Shown: one piece after another, positions 19,855-29,572 of the stretch
Numbering within the stretch: the stretch's first letter is position 1
Layout of the letters: each line of letters starts with the position of its first letter
DNA from: Aquimonas sp041395245
GTDB lineage: Bacteria; Pseudomonadota; Gammaproteobacteria; Xanthomonadales; Xanthomonadaceae
Length of the DNA: 64,000 nt
Direction: 5' to 3'
Assembly: GCA_041395245.1 (NCBI GenBank)
Contig: JAWLAY010000015.1
Location: forward strand, 1-64,000
The notes under the pieces: generated by a model
The model's input: only the letters and a program-made list of their open reading frames with translations
Database searches by the model: none
What the model was told of the DNA's origin: nothing
Position numbers and translations under genes: made by a program

Positions 19855-21849
19855 ATGGAAATTTTGCCTCCCATCATGAATTCTCGCAGTGCCATCGCGC
19901 GCCACCACTTTCTGGCACGGATGCTTCTTGGCATCACGCTGCTTTCAAGCCTGTGGCGCCCTTTGATCGCCGAAGAAGTGCCTGCCGGAAACGTGCCCCA
20001 GATCGGACACAGTGGCGCTTGGTACAATCCGGCGCGAGATGGCGAAGGCTGGATTCTGGAATTCACCTCGCCGAGCCAGGTCGCGCTTTTTTGGTACACC
20101 TTTGAAAACGGCAAGCCCATATGGATGGTTGGCGAAGGCAGCTCGATCGTCGAACAGGGGCGACAGATTCTGAAATTCCATAACTGGCGCCTGCGGGGTC
20201 CGCAATTCGGTGCCCCGTACGATGCGAGCGCACTCGAGTATCAACTGGATACGCAGATCTCAGTTTGGTTCGATGACTGCAACCATGGTGGATTGAGTTA
20301 CCGAGGTCAGCTCTACCCTATTCAGCGACTTAGTGGACTACTCGGCGTCTCGTGTGGAAGCACTTCCAGCGGAGACATTCCCGCCTATGCGTATCAAAGC
20401 GGTAGTTGGTACGATCCCAATCATGATGGAGAGGGACTTTCACTTCATTGGTGGGCTCCCGACCAGGCGCTTTTGATTTGGTACACCTTCTCGCCTGATG
20501 GGAGCGGCGACCCCGTTTGGATCTTCGGTGCCGGCCACCGTGAAGGGAAACGCGCCGTATTCCCAGAATTGTTCACCGCGAGCGGAGCGCAGTTCGGCAG
20601 AGCCTTTGATCCGGCGGATGTGCAGATTACGCCTTGGGGGCAACTCGACGTCACTCTCGACTGTGACACGGGAACGGCATCCTACTCAGGCCCCCGCGCC
20701 TACGGCGTGGGTGAACTTCAACTTCGCCAAATCAGCTCACCCACCCATCTCGATTGCTCGCCAGCGCTGAGCGAAGTGTTCGATTTGGACTTCATTTCGT
20801 GGGACTTGCCGCAGGATGAGCGCGGTGGACTTGTGGCGATCACCGATGAAGGCAAGGCGTTCGCATTGGACGCAAGTCAACGCCTGGTCCGCATGGATAT
20901 CACGCAGCGCATTCCAGAAGTGCTCAGTGAAGAGCCGATTGGAAACATCGTCAGCATCTCTCCCGACGGACAACAAGTCTTGGTCAACCCCGTGTTGGAT
21001 GTCGATCCTGGTAAGAGCAGACAACCGAAACTCTGGTCTGAATCGACAGGCATGCGCTCTCTCGACCTGCCGTTCGTCAACAATCAGGCCACAGTTTCGT
21101 CGGACGATTTTTCAACATTTGGCGGATATGTCTACGCGCCAAACAACACACGCCGTTTCTGGTATTACAACGCATCAAGAGGCAGTGCCGAGCTAAGCAA
21201 CGTCGAGCGCGAGCTCACAGCGCTGACCAATGATGCCGCCACCGTCTACTGGGGCAGATTGACTCCCTACAGCTTTGCCTCGGGTGGCGGGACGGTTCAC
21301 ACCGGATTTCGGTGGCAGTTCCCCTATCCGCAGCTGTATCAGATGTACGATGACGCCGACATTGCCTTGGGGCCGGTGCTCGTCTGTGCCAACAACTGTT
21401 CTACCACATTTGGCGTGGGGCAAGCCGATGATCGAGGCGAGCCGCCCTTCATTGGTGAGGTGTGGCGTGGGCGAAATGGTAAATTTGAGTCCTATTTGGG
21501 CTCACCACCCGATCTCGATCCCACCAGTAACAACAAGGGACGACTGTACCCAACCGATGTCTCAACGAATGGAACACTGCTTGTCGGGAATTATTTTGGC
21601 CACCTTGAAGAGGGCTACAGCAACTTCCTGACGTTCCTTTGGACACCGGAAACAGGTACGGTTTCACTGTATTCGGCACTTAAAGAAGCCGGCCTGATCG
21701 ATGACGACTGGGCCTATTTTTCAGTGGGCAAACTGTCGCTTTCACCGTCTGGAAATTACCTGCTGATTTATGGTTCCGGTCGACAGATGGACGAAAACGG
21801 CAACCCGACCCGCTACCGAGAAGGCGTAGTTAAATTCCAGCGGCGGTGA
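19855..21849 (+). CDS. Secreted WYNP-repeat protein with C-terminal HAF-like region
   Basis: 664 residues, not assignable to a named protein. After a hydrophobic export signal (around residues 20-40) there are two copies of a ~120-residue module starting GAWYNPARDGEGW (about residue 53) and GSWYDPNHDGEGL (about residue 182), each with a WYTF segment some 25 residues later and a Cys pair towards its end. The C-terminal half has propeller-like strands (SISPDGQQVLVNP, FLWTPETGTVSLYSALKEAG) resembling HAF-type extracellular repeats. Likely cell-envelope or extracellular. The same module occurs in the gene at 44940. Start 19855 or 19876. Confidence 0.7.
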   Translation: MEILPPIMNSRSAIARHHFLARMLLGITLLSSLWRPLIAEEVPAGNVPQIGHSGAWYNPARDGEGWILEFTSPSQVALFWYTFENGKPIWMVGEGSSIVEQGRQILKFHNWRLRGPQFGAPYDASALEYQLDTQISVWFDDCNHGGLSYRGQLYPIQRLSGLLGVSCGSTSSGDIPAYAYQSGSWYDPNHDGEGLSLHWWAPDQALLIWYTFSPDGSGDPVWIFGAGHREGKRAVFPELFTASGAQFGRAFDPADVQITPWGQLDVTLDCDTGTASYSGPRAYGVGELQLRQISSPTHLDCSPALSEVFDLDFISWDLPQDERGGLVAITDEGKAFALDASQRLVRMDITQRIPEVLSEEPIGNIVSISPDGQQVLVNPVLDVDPGKSRQPKLWSESTGMRSLDLPFVNNQATVSSDDFSTFGGYVYAPNNTRRFWYYNASRGSAELSNVERELTALTNDAATVYWGRLTPYSFASGGGTVHTGFRWQFPYPQLYQMYDDADIALGPVLVCANNCSTTFGVGQADDRGEPPFIGEVWRGRNGKFESYLGSPPDLDPTSNNKGRLYPTDVSTNGTLLVGNYFGHLEEGYSNFLTFLWTPETGTVSLYSALKEAGLIDDDWAYFSVGKLSLSPSGNYLLIYGSGRQMDENGNPTRYREGVVKFQRR

Positions 21850-21860
21850 CGATTGAGTAA

Positions 21861-21896
21861 GCTATGGCAGGGTGATGAATAGCACCCTGGCATAGC
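21861..21896. terminator. Hairpin terminator between convergent genes
   Basis: 14-nt arms (GCTATGGCAGGGTG and its partner, one G-G mismatch) with an 8-nt loop, 11 bp after the stop of the WYNP protein and facing the M61 peptidase gene end. Likely bidirectional; no clear U-tract. The rest of the 207-bp gap shows nothing else. Confidence 0.65.
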
Positions 21897-22056
21897 GAGC
21901 CATGGATGGCTCTCATGAAGATCAAGTACGTCAAGTGCGCTGATCCTTCGCAACCTGTCGCGTGCACCGCGACTAGTCGCGTTGGATTGGGCAGGAAAGC
22001 CCTATTTCTACATCCTGCGAGTCTCTTTTCGTCGGCAGTTCAATAGTGGCCGAATC

Positions 22057-23940
22057 TCATCGCCTCGCCTTCAATATCGGCGTCAGCCAGTCGCGGCTGC
22101 CGTCGATGCGTTGCAGGTGGGGGTAGCGCAGGCCGTCGTGGTAGTCGATCTGGACGCTGCGGTAGTGGTCATCCTGACGTAGCAGAAACTCGATGGGGCT
22201 ATGGTCGCGTTGCGCCGTCACGATGGCGCGTTCGAGGCGGGTGGCGCTGTAGGTGCGACCGTTGACGGCCACGATCTGACTGTCCTTGGCCAGACCCGCG
22301 ACAAACGCCGGACTTTGCCAGGCCACGCTGCTGATCAGGCCTTCGGCATCGAGGCTGAGGCCAAGCGAATAGCTGTAGTCGTCATAGCCGCCCGCCGCTT
22401 CGGCGTCTTCGATGGCAAGGTTCGGCTGATCGCTGTAGACGACACGCCAGCCGGTTTTCTCCAGGCCATCGAGCGGGGCGTTGACGGCATCCAGCCGCGT
22501 CTCGATGAAGGTCCGCCAGTCGGCGGGCTGCACGGCCTGCAGGGCGGCAAACACGTCGTCTTCGGTGAACTGGGAAACCCGTGTGCGGCCGTCGCCACCG
22601 GCATAGAAGGCCTTCGCCACCTCATCCAGCGCGCGCTTGCCCTTGGAGAGATGGCGAATCTCGGCATCGACGGCCAACCAGAGCAGGCTGCCTTCGGCGT
22701 AGAAGTCGAAACCTCGCTGCCAGTCTCCCCACGCCTGCGGCAGGTCGTTGAAGTCGACGATGCCCTGATGCACGGTGTCGTGCAGTGAGCGCCAGAGGCG
22801 ACCTTTGCGGTTTTCGTAGTTCGCCACCGTCTGTGCGATGACGGCCTGCGCCTGCTCGGGTGTCCACAATCCGGCACGCGCCGCCAGCACTACCGCCCAA
22901 TATTGCGTCTGCCCTTCGTACACCCACAGCAGCCCGTTGCGCATCGGCGTGTTGTAGTGCGGGGTAAAGGTGCCCACCGGACGCCGGTACTTGCCGACCC
23001 AGGCATGCACGTACTCGTGCGGCAGCAGATCGTTGTCGATGAACGGCCCGTCGCCACGCAGATAGTCGGCATAGGTGCCGTTTTCGCTGGATTGATGGTG
23101 CTCCAGGCCGATGCCACTGAAGGTGTCGGACAAGGCCAGCAGGAAGTCGTAATGGGCAAAGGGCCGCGTACCGAACACCGCGTCTGCCTGCTTCACCAAC
23201 GCGCGATGGGCATCCAGCATGGTCGCGCTGGCCTGCAGTTGCTCGGGCTCATCAGCCATTACATTCAAGGCGACCGGCGCCGCGCTGCCGTCGAGCTCGA
23301 AGCGCTGGAAGTAGCGCCCGGCATAGACCGGCGAGTCGACCAGATCAACCAGTGCCTGCGGTGCGAAGTGCAGCTCGCCCTTTTCGGCAGACTGCAGCGT
23401 CAAGGCGGTGCCATAGGACCAATCCGCGGGCAGGCGCAGACGCGCCTCGACGCGAATCGCATCGGAGGCGACATCCGCCGGATACATCAGCACGCGATGC
23501 CATTGCAGCGAGAGCATGTCCTGCGTCATGGCGACGCGACCTTGGTCCGATGCGGTCGGCGAGAGGTAGTCGAACTCAATCTCCAGCGATGACACACCGT
23601 CCGGCACGACGAGATCGAAGCGGTACATATCAGTGTCATCGCGCGTCCAGGCGAGCGACTGTCCGGCAGCGGCGATCCGCAGGCCCGCAATCTGATTGAT
23701 CGGCCCGGTTGGCGCGTGATTGCCGGGAATCCAGCGCGGATACCACAACTGCAATGGACCCGGCTGCACCGGCATCTGCAATCGCACATGCTGGATGCGT
23801 CGCGCCAGATCGCTGGCATCGACCTGCAACTGGATCAGCGGGCGATCATCAGCGCGACAGGGCGCGGTGGCAAGCCCGGCAAGACCAAGGGCAAGGCCCA
23901 GCGCAGCGCGAGGCAAGACGGAAAGGACAGACATGGGCAA
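22057..23940 (-). CDS. M61 family glycyl aminopeptidase-like metallopeptidase with PDZ domain
   Basis: 627 residues with a Sec signal (LGLALGLAGLATAPCRA). The N-terminal beta domain contains LWYPRWIPGNHAPTGP. The gluzincin active site is HEYVH at residues 308-312 with the third zinc ligand candidate Glu342 (VYEGQTQYW), preceded by GLEHHQSS. A PDZ domain lies at about residues 510-590 (AGLAKDSQIVAVNGRTYS). The family has glycyl aminopeptidase activity on short peptides. It lies 56 bp after the semialdehyde dehydrogenase and may share its transcript; a link to polyamines is not evident. Confidence 0.9.
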   Translation of the reverse strand: MPMSVLSVLPRAALGLALGLAGLATAPCRADDRPLIQLQVDASDLARRIQHVRLQMPVQPGPLQLWYPRWIPGNHAPTGPINQIAGLRIAAAGQSLAWTRDDTDMYRFDLVVPDGVSSLEIEFDYLSPTASDQGRVAMTQDMLSLQWHRVLMYPADVASDAIRVEARLRLPADWSYGTALTLQSAEKGELHFAPQALVDLVDSPVYAGRYFQRFELDGSAAPVALNVMADEPEQLQASATMLDAHRALVKQADAVFGTRPFAHYDFLLALSDTFSGIGLEHHQSSENGTYADYLRGDGPFIDNDLLPHEYVHAWVGKYRRPVGTFTPHYNTPMRNGLLWVYEGQTQYWAVVLAARAGLWTPEQAQAVIAQTVANYENRKGRLWRSLHDTVHQGIVDFNDLPQAWGDWQRGFDFYAEGSLLWLAVDAEIRHLSKGKRALDEVAKAFYAGGDGRTRVSQFTEDDVFAALQAVQPADWRTFIETRLDAVNAPLDGLEKTGWRVVYSDQPNLAIEDAEAAGGYDDYSYSLGLSLDAEGLISSVAWQSPAFVAGLAKDSQIVAVNGRTYSATRLERAIVTAQRDHSPIEFLLRQDDHYRSVQIDYHDGLRYPHLQRIDGSRDWLTPILKARR

Positions 23941-23996
23941 CTCCGGCGCGGTCTACATCGACGCGACTCAAATCGACACGATCCACATCGCCGCGA

Positions 23997-25358
23997 TCAG
24001 TCGACGTAGACGGTTTTGATGTTGGTGAACTCGTGAATGCCGTGGCTGGCCAGCTCGCGACCGAAGCCCGATTGCTTGGTACCGCCGAACGGCAAACGCA
24101 CGTCGCTGCGGACCAGCGAATTGACGAACACCGCGCCCGCCTGGACGCCCCGCGCAAACGCCTCGCCACGCTCGCGATCGTTAGTCCAGACGCTGGCGCC
24201 CAGACCGAAACTGGTGTCGTTGGCGACCCGCGCGGCATCGGCCTCATCGCGCACCCGGATGATGGCCGCTGCCGGTCCAAACAACTCTTCGTGATAGGCG
24301 GCCATGCCTGGGCCCACCTGATCGAGCAAGGTCGCTCGATAGCCGGTCGGCGAGGCGTGCACAGTGCCACCCAGCAAGCAGCGCGCACCGGCTGAAATAC
24401 TGCTCTGCACCTGACGATCCACTTCATCGCGCAAGTCGGTGCGGGCCATCGGTGCCAGCGTGCTGGTCTCGTCGTTCGGATCGCCGATCTGCAGCGCACC
24501 GATCGCCTCGACAAAACGTTCAACAAAGGCCTCGGCAATGGCATCGACCAGAATGAAACGCTTGGCCGCGATGCAGGTTTGCCCGGCATTGCCGAAGCGC
24601 GAGGCGACGGCAATCCGGATCGCCGCATCCAGGTCCGCATCGCGCAGCACGACAAAGGGATCGCTGCCACCGAGTTCCATGACGCACTTCTTCAGATGCG
24701 CACCCGCAGTGGCCGCGACGGATTTACCCGCGCGCTCGCTACCGGTCAGCGTCACCGCCTGGATTCGCGGATCAGCAATCAAGGCAGCAGTTTGCACATT
24801 GTCGATGTGCAAGGTGGCGAACACACCGTCCGGTACACCGGCCGTGCGCAGAATGGACTCGATGGCATCGGCACAGCGCGGCACCGTGACGGCGTGCTTC
24901 AACACCGCCACATTGCCCGCCATCATCGCGGGTGCCAGAAAGCGGAAGACCTGCCAGATCGGGAAGTTCCACGGCATCACGGCCAGTACGCAACCGATGG
25001 GCGCGTACTGCACGTAGCTTCGCCGTGCCTCGGTAGCAATCGGCTGATCAGCCAGATAGCCCGCCGCATGGTCGGCGTAGTAATCACAGGCGCCCGCGCA
25101 TTTGTCGATCTCGCCCAGGGCTTCACGATGCAGCTTTCCCATCTCCGCCGTCATGATTCGCGCCAACGATTCGCGCTGCTCGCGCAACTCGGCTGCGACG
25201 GCACGCACATGCTGGGCGCGCACCTCCAATGACAGGCTGGCCCAGGCAGGAAACACCTGCACCGCCTTGCTCAGACGGGCCTCGATCTGCGGCGCCGACA
25301 TCATGGCGTAGCGATAGTCGACCTGCCCCGTCCATGGATTGCGGATCTCGATACTCAT
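23997..25358 (-). CDS. sad: NAD(P)-dependent succinate semialdehyde dehydrogenase (Sad-like)
   Basis: 453-residue aldehyde dehydrogenase. Motifs: MPWNFPIWQVFRF (Asn oxyanion), LTGSERAGKSV (cofactor), CVMELGGSDPF (general base Glu) and NAGQTCIAAKRF (nucleophile Cys). It resembles E. coli Sad/YneI along its whole length rather than PuuC. The role inferred from the operon is oxidising succinate semialdehyde from GABA to succinate. It follows potI by 24 bp. Confidence 0.9.
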   Translation of the reverse strand: MSIEIRNPWTGQVDYRYAMMSAPQIEARLSKAVQVFPAWASLSLEVRAQHVRAVAAELREQRESLARIMTAEMGKLHREALGEIDKCAGACDYYADHAAGYLADQPIATEARRSYVQYAPIGCVLAVMPWNFPIWQVFRFLAPAMMAGNVAVLKHAVTVPRCADAIESILRTAGVPDGVFATLHIDNVQTAALIADPRIQAVTLTGSERAGKSVAATAGAHLKKCVMELGGSDPFVVLRDADLDAAIRIAVASRFGNAGQTCIAAKRFILVDAIAEAFVERFVEAIGALQIGDPNDETSTLAPMARTDLRDEVDRQVQSSISAGARCLLGGTVHASPTGYRATLLDQVGPGMAAYHEELFGPAAAIIRVRDEADAARVANDTSFGLGASVWTNDRERGEAFARGVQAGAVFVNSLVRSDVRLPFGGTKQSGFGRELASHGIHEFTNIKTVYVD

Positions 25359-25382
25359 CGCTGTCCTCGATTCAAGTAAGGC

Positions 25383-26222
25383 CTATTTGTCCTTGGCCGC
25401 CATCTGCATATCGAGCTGACGGCGCTTTTCTTCGCGCGCCATCAACCACCACGAGATCACGGCGGCCACCGCCACCACGGCGATCATCAAGGTCGCGAGG
25501 GCGTTGATCTTGGGACTCAGACCCAGACGCACCGACGAGAACACCTTCATCGGCAAGGTGGTCGAACTCGGTCCGGCGACGAAGCTCGAAATCACCACGT
25601 CATCCAGCGACAGCGTGAAGGCCAGCAGCCAGCCCGAAACCAGTGCGGGGGCAATGATCGGCAAGGTGATGAGAAAGAACACCTTGATTCGGTTGGCGCC
25701 AAGGTCCATCGCCGCTTCCTCCAGCGAGCGATCCAGTTCTGCAAGCCGGGAAGACACCACGACGGTGACAAAAGCGAGCGTGAAGGTGACATGGGCAATC
25801 CAGATCGACGCAATGCCCTTGGGGGCAAAACCGATCAGATCGCCCAGCGCGACGAACATCAGCAGGATGGACAAGCCGATGATCACCTCCGGCATCACCA
25901 AAGGCGCAGTGATCAGCGCACCAAACAGCGTCTTGCCCGGAAACCGGCGCATGCGCGTCATGGCCAGTGCCGCCATGGTGCCCAGCACGACCGCCGCGGT
26001 GGCGGTGAGGAAGGCGATCTGGATGCTCACCCACGCGGCCTCCAGCATCTGGCGGTCGCGCAGCAGCGCGCCATACCACTTGAACGAGAAACCCGACCAC
26101 ACGGTCGCCAATCGCGACTCGTTGAACGAGTAGATCATCAGGATCACGACCGGCAGGTACAGGAAAGCGAAGCCCAGGCCGAGCACGGCCCAGGTCGTCC
26201 AGCGACGCGGTGACGTACTCAT
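25383..26222 (-). CDS. potI: Polyamine ABC transporter permease PotI
   Basis: 279-residue inner-membrane permease with six predicted helices and the binding-protein-dependent transport loop LEEAAMDLGANRIKVFFLIT. N-terminal YLPVVILMIYSFNESR is typical of PotC/PotI. Overlaps the potH stop by 4 bp (ATGA). It pairs with PotH to form the channel of a putrescine-type (PotFGHI) importer. Confidence 0.94.
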   Translation of the reverse strand: MSTSPRRWTTWAVLGLGFAFLYLPVVILMIYSFNESRLATVWSGFSFKWYGALLRDRQMLEAAWVSIQIAFLTATAAVVLGTMAALAMTRMRRFPGKTLFGALITAPLVMPEVIIGLSILLMFVALGDLIGFAPKGIASIWIAHVTFTLAFVTVVVSSRLAELDRSLEEAAMDLGANRIKVFFLITLPIIAPALVSGWLLAFTLSLDDVVISSFVAGPSSTTLPMKVFSSVRLGLSPKINALATLMIAVVAVAAVISWWLMAREEKRRQLDMQMAAKDK

Positions 26223-27130
26223 GTCAGCTTTCCTTCCATCTCGCGTTGCTGCACGCGGTTGAAGATCAGGATCGGAATCATCAACAGGATCAGCATCACG
26301 ATGGCCACCGCCGACGCCGCAGGCCAGTCACGATTGTTGAAGAACTCACCCCACAGCACGCGACCGATCATCAAGGTATCCGGGCCACCGAGCAGTTCGG
26401 GAATCACGAACTCGCCCACGGCCGGAATCATCACCAGCATGCAGCCCGCGACAATGCCCGCGCGCGACAGCGGCAGGGTGATCTTGAAGAATGCCTGCCA
26501 GGGCTTGGCGCCGAGGTCGTAGGCCGCTTCGATCAGACGATGATCGTGCTTGACCAGATTGGTGTAGAGCGGCAACACCATGAAGGGCAGATAGCAGTAA
26601 ACGATGCCGATGTAGGCGGCAATCGGGGTGTGCAGGATCTTCAACGGCTCGTCGATGATGCCCAGTCCCATCAACAGGTTGTTGATGAGTCCGTTGTTCT
26701 TGAGGATGCCGATCCAGGCGTAGACGCGAATCAGGAACGAGGTCCACGAGGGCAGGATCACCAGCATCAGCGCGATGTTGCGCGACGAGGGCGGCAGACG
26801 CGCGATGACGTAGGCCATTGGATACGCGACCAGCAGGGCCAGCAGCGTGGAGATCCCGGCGATCTTGATCGAGCTGGCGTAGGCCTGCACGTACTGCGAG
26901 TCCATCACCAAAGCGATGTAGTTCGACAGATTCAGGCGCAGCATCACCGCGCTGTCGACGAACTCCAGCACCGGCGTGTAAGGCGGCATTGCAATCGCCA
27001 GTGTGCTGAAGGAGATCTTCAATACGATCAGGAATGGGATGGCGAAAAACAGCAACAGCCAGAGATAGGGCACCGCGATCACGCCCCAGCGCGGATGCGG
27101 CAGCCAACGTTTCAGGATGGGCGGAATCAT
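26219..27130 (-). CDS. potH: Polyamine ABC transporter permease PotH
   Basis: 303-residue permease with six helices; the coupling loop is LIEAAYDLGAKPWQAFFKIT. The start MIPPILKRWLPHPRWG overlaps the potG stop by 4 bp, so ATPase and permease are coupled; an 11-codon upstream extension is possible but lies inside potG. Includes VIPELLGGPDTLMIGRVLW, characteristic of PotB/PotH. Confidence 0.94.
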   Translation of the reverse strand: MIPPILKRWLPHPRWGVIAVPYLWLLLFFAIPFLIVLKISFSTLAIAMPPYTPVLEFVDSAVMLRLNLSNYIALVMDSQYVQAYASSIKIAGISTLLALLVAYPMAYVIARLPPSSRNIALMLVILPSWTSFLIRVYAWIGILKNNGLINNLLMGLGIIDEPLKILHTPIAAYIGIVYCYLPFMVLPLYTNLVKHDHRLIEAAYDLGAKPWQAFFKITLPLSRAGIVAGCMLVMIPAVGEFVIPELLGGPDTLMIGRVLWGEFFNNRDWPAASAVAIVMLILLMIPILIFNRVQQREMEGKLT

Positions 27131-28263
27131 GACGGCAGCACCACGCCGGCGTTCTCGCCCCAACTGATCCAGACCGTATCGTTCCAGGTCATGTCTTCAC
27201 TGGCCCATCGCTGTCGATTGGCGAAGTGCGCCATCAGCTTGAAACCGCTCGGAAGTCGGACGTGATAGACCGAGTGACTGCCGAAATAGGCGATGTCTTC
27301 GATAATGCCCTGCGCCTTGTTGTGCGCCTGCGCCGGTTCTTCCTTGCCGATCGAGACCTTTTCCGGGCGGATCGCGAAATACACCTGCTGCCCCTCGTAA
27401 CCGGAGATGCCGTGGCCGATGTAGATCGGGTGCTCCAGATGTTGCGAACGAATGGTGACGTAATCGGCCATGTCCTCATCGACGCGGCCCTCGATCATGT
27501 TGACCGAACCGATGAACTCGGCCGCAAACCGGCTGGTCGGCTGCTCGTAAATCTCGTCGGGCGTGCCGACCTGACGGATGTGGCCCGACTCCATCAGCGC
27601 GATGCGGTGCGCCATGGTCATCGCTTCTTCCTGGTCGTGCGTCACCATCACGCAGGTCACGCCCTGCCTTTCGATGATGTTGACCAGTTCCAGTTGCATC
27701 TGCGAACGCAGCTTCTTGTCCAGCGCGCCCATCGGCTCGTCCAGCAACAGCAGCTTTGGCCCTTTGGCCAACGACCGGGCCAGCGCCACGCGCTGCTGCT
27801 GTCCGCCGGACAACTGATGCGGCTTGCGCCGCGCCAGCTTGCCCATCTGCACCAGTCCGAGCATGTCTTCGACACGGGCTGCAATATCGGCCTTGCTGAG
27901 ACCGTCCTGCTTCAGGCCGAAGGCGATGTTCTGTTCCACGGTCATGTGCGGAAACAATGCATACGACTGGAACATCATGTTGATCGGGCGCTCGTAGGGC
28001 GGCAGCTCGTTCATCAACTGACCATCGAGCAGAATCTTTCCCGCGGTCGGACGCTCGAAGCCGCCAAGGCAGCGCAGCAAGGTGGACTTGCCGCACCCCG
28101 AACCACCCAGCAGGGCAAAAATTTCTCCCTTGCGGATGCTCAGGTTGGTGTCGTCGACGGCCACGAAACCGTCGAATTCCTTACGCACGTCGACCAGCTT
28201 GAGGTAATCCTCCACCACCGGACGTGCGCTGTCCTTGGTCCCGCTCGGCATCACAGCAGCCAT
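27127..28263 (-). CDS. potG: Polyamine ABC transporter ATP-binding protein PotG
   Basis: 378-residue ATPase energising PotHI. Walker A GGSGCGKST, Q-loop MMFQSYALFPHMTVEQN, signature LSGGQQQRVALARS, Walker B LLLLDEPMGALD, H-loop VMVTHDQEEAM, then a C-terminal TOBE domain (YFAIRPEKVSIG). Start MAAVMPSG has GGGGAG upstream. It is separated from potF by a 76-bp gap containing a strong hairpin. Confidence 0.95.
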   Translation of the reverse strand: MAAVMPSGTKDSARPVVEDYLKLVDVRKEFDGFVAVDDTNLSIRKGEIFALLGGSGCGKSTLLRCLGGFERPTAGKILLDGQLMNELPPYERPINMMFQSYALFPHMTVEQNIAFGLKQDGLSKADIAARVEDMLGLVQMGKLARRKPHQLSGGQQQRVALARSLAKGPKLLLLDEPMGALDKKLRSQMQLELVNIIERQGVTCVMVTHDQEEAMTMAHRIALMESGHIRQVGTPDEIYEQPTSRFAAEFIGSVNMIEGRVDEDMADYVTIRSQHLEHPIYIGHGISGYEGQQVYFAIRPEKVSIGKEEPAQAHNKAQGIIEDIAYFGSHSVYHVRLPSGFKLMAHFANRQRWASEDMTWNDTVWISWGENAGVVLPS

Positions 28264-28303
28264 GACTTCTCCCCGTTTCAAACGCCGCGCCCCCGCGACA
28301 ACA

Positions 28304-28331
28304 AAGGGGCAGGCACCCCTGCCTGCCCCTT
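28304..28331 (-). terminator. potF-potG intercistronic hairpin
   Basis: Perfect 11-bp stem AAGGGGCAGGC/GCCTGCCCCTT with a 6-nt loop, 8 bp after the potF stop; the minus strand continues TGTTGTCG. Such hairpins between a binding-protein gene and its ATPase gene commonly lower downstream expression or protect the upstream mRNA end. Confidence 0.6.
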
Positions 28332-28338
28332 GCGTGAC

Positions 28339-29487
28339 TTACTTGCCGGTTTTCAGCTCGGTCCAGATCCGGGTGTACTGCCGGTCCACATCGGGCGGAA
28401 TGATCGCGAAGGTGAACAGCTTGGCCTGCACTTCCGGCGGCGGGAAGATCGTGGTGTCGGTCACGATGGCCTGATCCATCAACGGCCACGATGCGGGCAC
28501 TGCGTTCGGGTAGCTGATGTAGTTGGAGTTGTTGGCCATCACCTGCGGATCAAGCATTTCGTTGATCCAGGCATAGGCGGCGTCGACGTTCTTGGCGTCC
28601 TTCGGAATGGCCATGATGTCGAACCACTGCGGCGCCCCTTCCTTGGGAATGGCATAGCCGATAGTGACGCCGTTTTCCGCTTCGGCTGCACGATCACGCG
28701 CTTGGATGATGTCACCCGACCAGCCCACCACCAGGCAAGTGTCCCCGTTGGCCATCGCATCGATGTACTGCGAGCTGTGGAAGTTGCCGATGTAGGGACG
28801 AATGGTCTTCAGCAACGCTGCCGCTTTGTCGATGACCGCCGGATCGGTGCTGTTGGGATCTTCGCCCATGTAGTTCAACGCAATCGGGATCAGCTCGGAA
28901 GGCGTATCCAGCAGGGTGACGCCGCAATCCTTCAGCTTGCTGATGTTTTCCGGTTTGAACACGAGATCCCAACTGTTGGTGACATCAGTCGTGCCAAAGG
29001 CAGCCTTGACCTTGTCGACGTTGTAGCCGATGCCCGTAGTGCCCCACATGTAGGGGATGCCGTACTGATTACCCGGGTCCTGATTGGCGATGCGCGCCAT
29101 CTGCACCGGATCAAGCTTGTCGTAGTTTGGGATCTTGCTGCGATCCAAGGGCATGAACACACCGGCTTGAATCTGCCGGCCGAAGAAGTTGATGGTCGGG
29201 ACTACCACGTCATAGCCGCTGGAACCCGCCAACAGCTTGGTCTCCAGCACCTCATTGCTGTCGAACACGTCGTAGGTGACCTTGATATTGGTCTTGGATT
29301 CGAAATTTTCGATGGTGTCTTCGGCAATGTAATCCGACCAGTTGTACACGTTGACCTTGGTCGGTGCGGCAGCAGGCGCCGGTGCCGCAGGTGTCGTTTC
29401 TGCTGCGGGTGCAGCCGTTTCCGGGGCTTTCTCACCGCATGCGGTCAGCGCACCCACGATCATCAATCCCAACAAATGCTTCTTCAT
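28339..29487 (-). CDS. potF: Polyamine-binding lipoprotein PotF-like
   Basis: 382-residue solute-binding protein of the spermidine/putrescine family. The signal MKKHLLGLMIVGALTACG ends in lipobox LTAC, so it is a lipoprotein anchored by Cys17, followed by an Ala/Pro-rich linker to residue ~43. The mature domain begins VNVYNWSDYIAEDTIENFE and includes PYMWGTTGIGYNVDKVK and LVVGWSGDIIQARDRA, all typical of PotF/SpuD. E. coli PotF is periplasmic; lipid anchoring differs. It lies 85 bp after spuC. Confidence 0.94.
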   Translation of the reverse strand: MKKHLLGLMIVGALTACGEKAPETAAPAAETTPAAPAPAAAPTKVNVYNWSDYIAEDTIENFESKTNIKVTYDVFDSNEVLETKLLAGSSGYDVVVPTINFFGRQIQAGVFMPLDRSKIPNYDKLDPVQMARIANQDPGNQYGIPYMWGTTGIGYNVDKVKAAFGTTDVTNSWDLVFKPENISKLKDCGVTLLDTPSELIPIALNYMGEDPNSTDPAVIDKAAALLKTIRPYIGNFHSSQYIDAMANGDTCLVVGWSGDIIQARDRAAEAENGVTIGYAIPKEGAPQWFDIMAIPKDAKNVDAAYAWINEMLDPQVMANNSNYISYPNAVPASWPLMDQAIVTDTTIFPPPEVQAKLFTFAIIPPDVDRQYTRIWTELKTGK

Positions 29488-29572
29488 CTCTACTCCCCGG
29501 ATAGTCGACCCATGAAGGCCAGTTCGATCATACACAGCCGACGCCGCTGCATGCACAGGGCGTTGCGGCACC

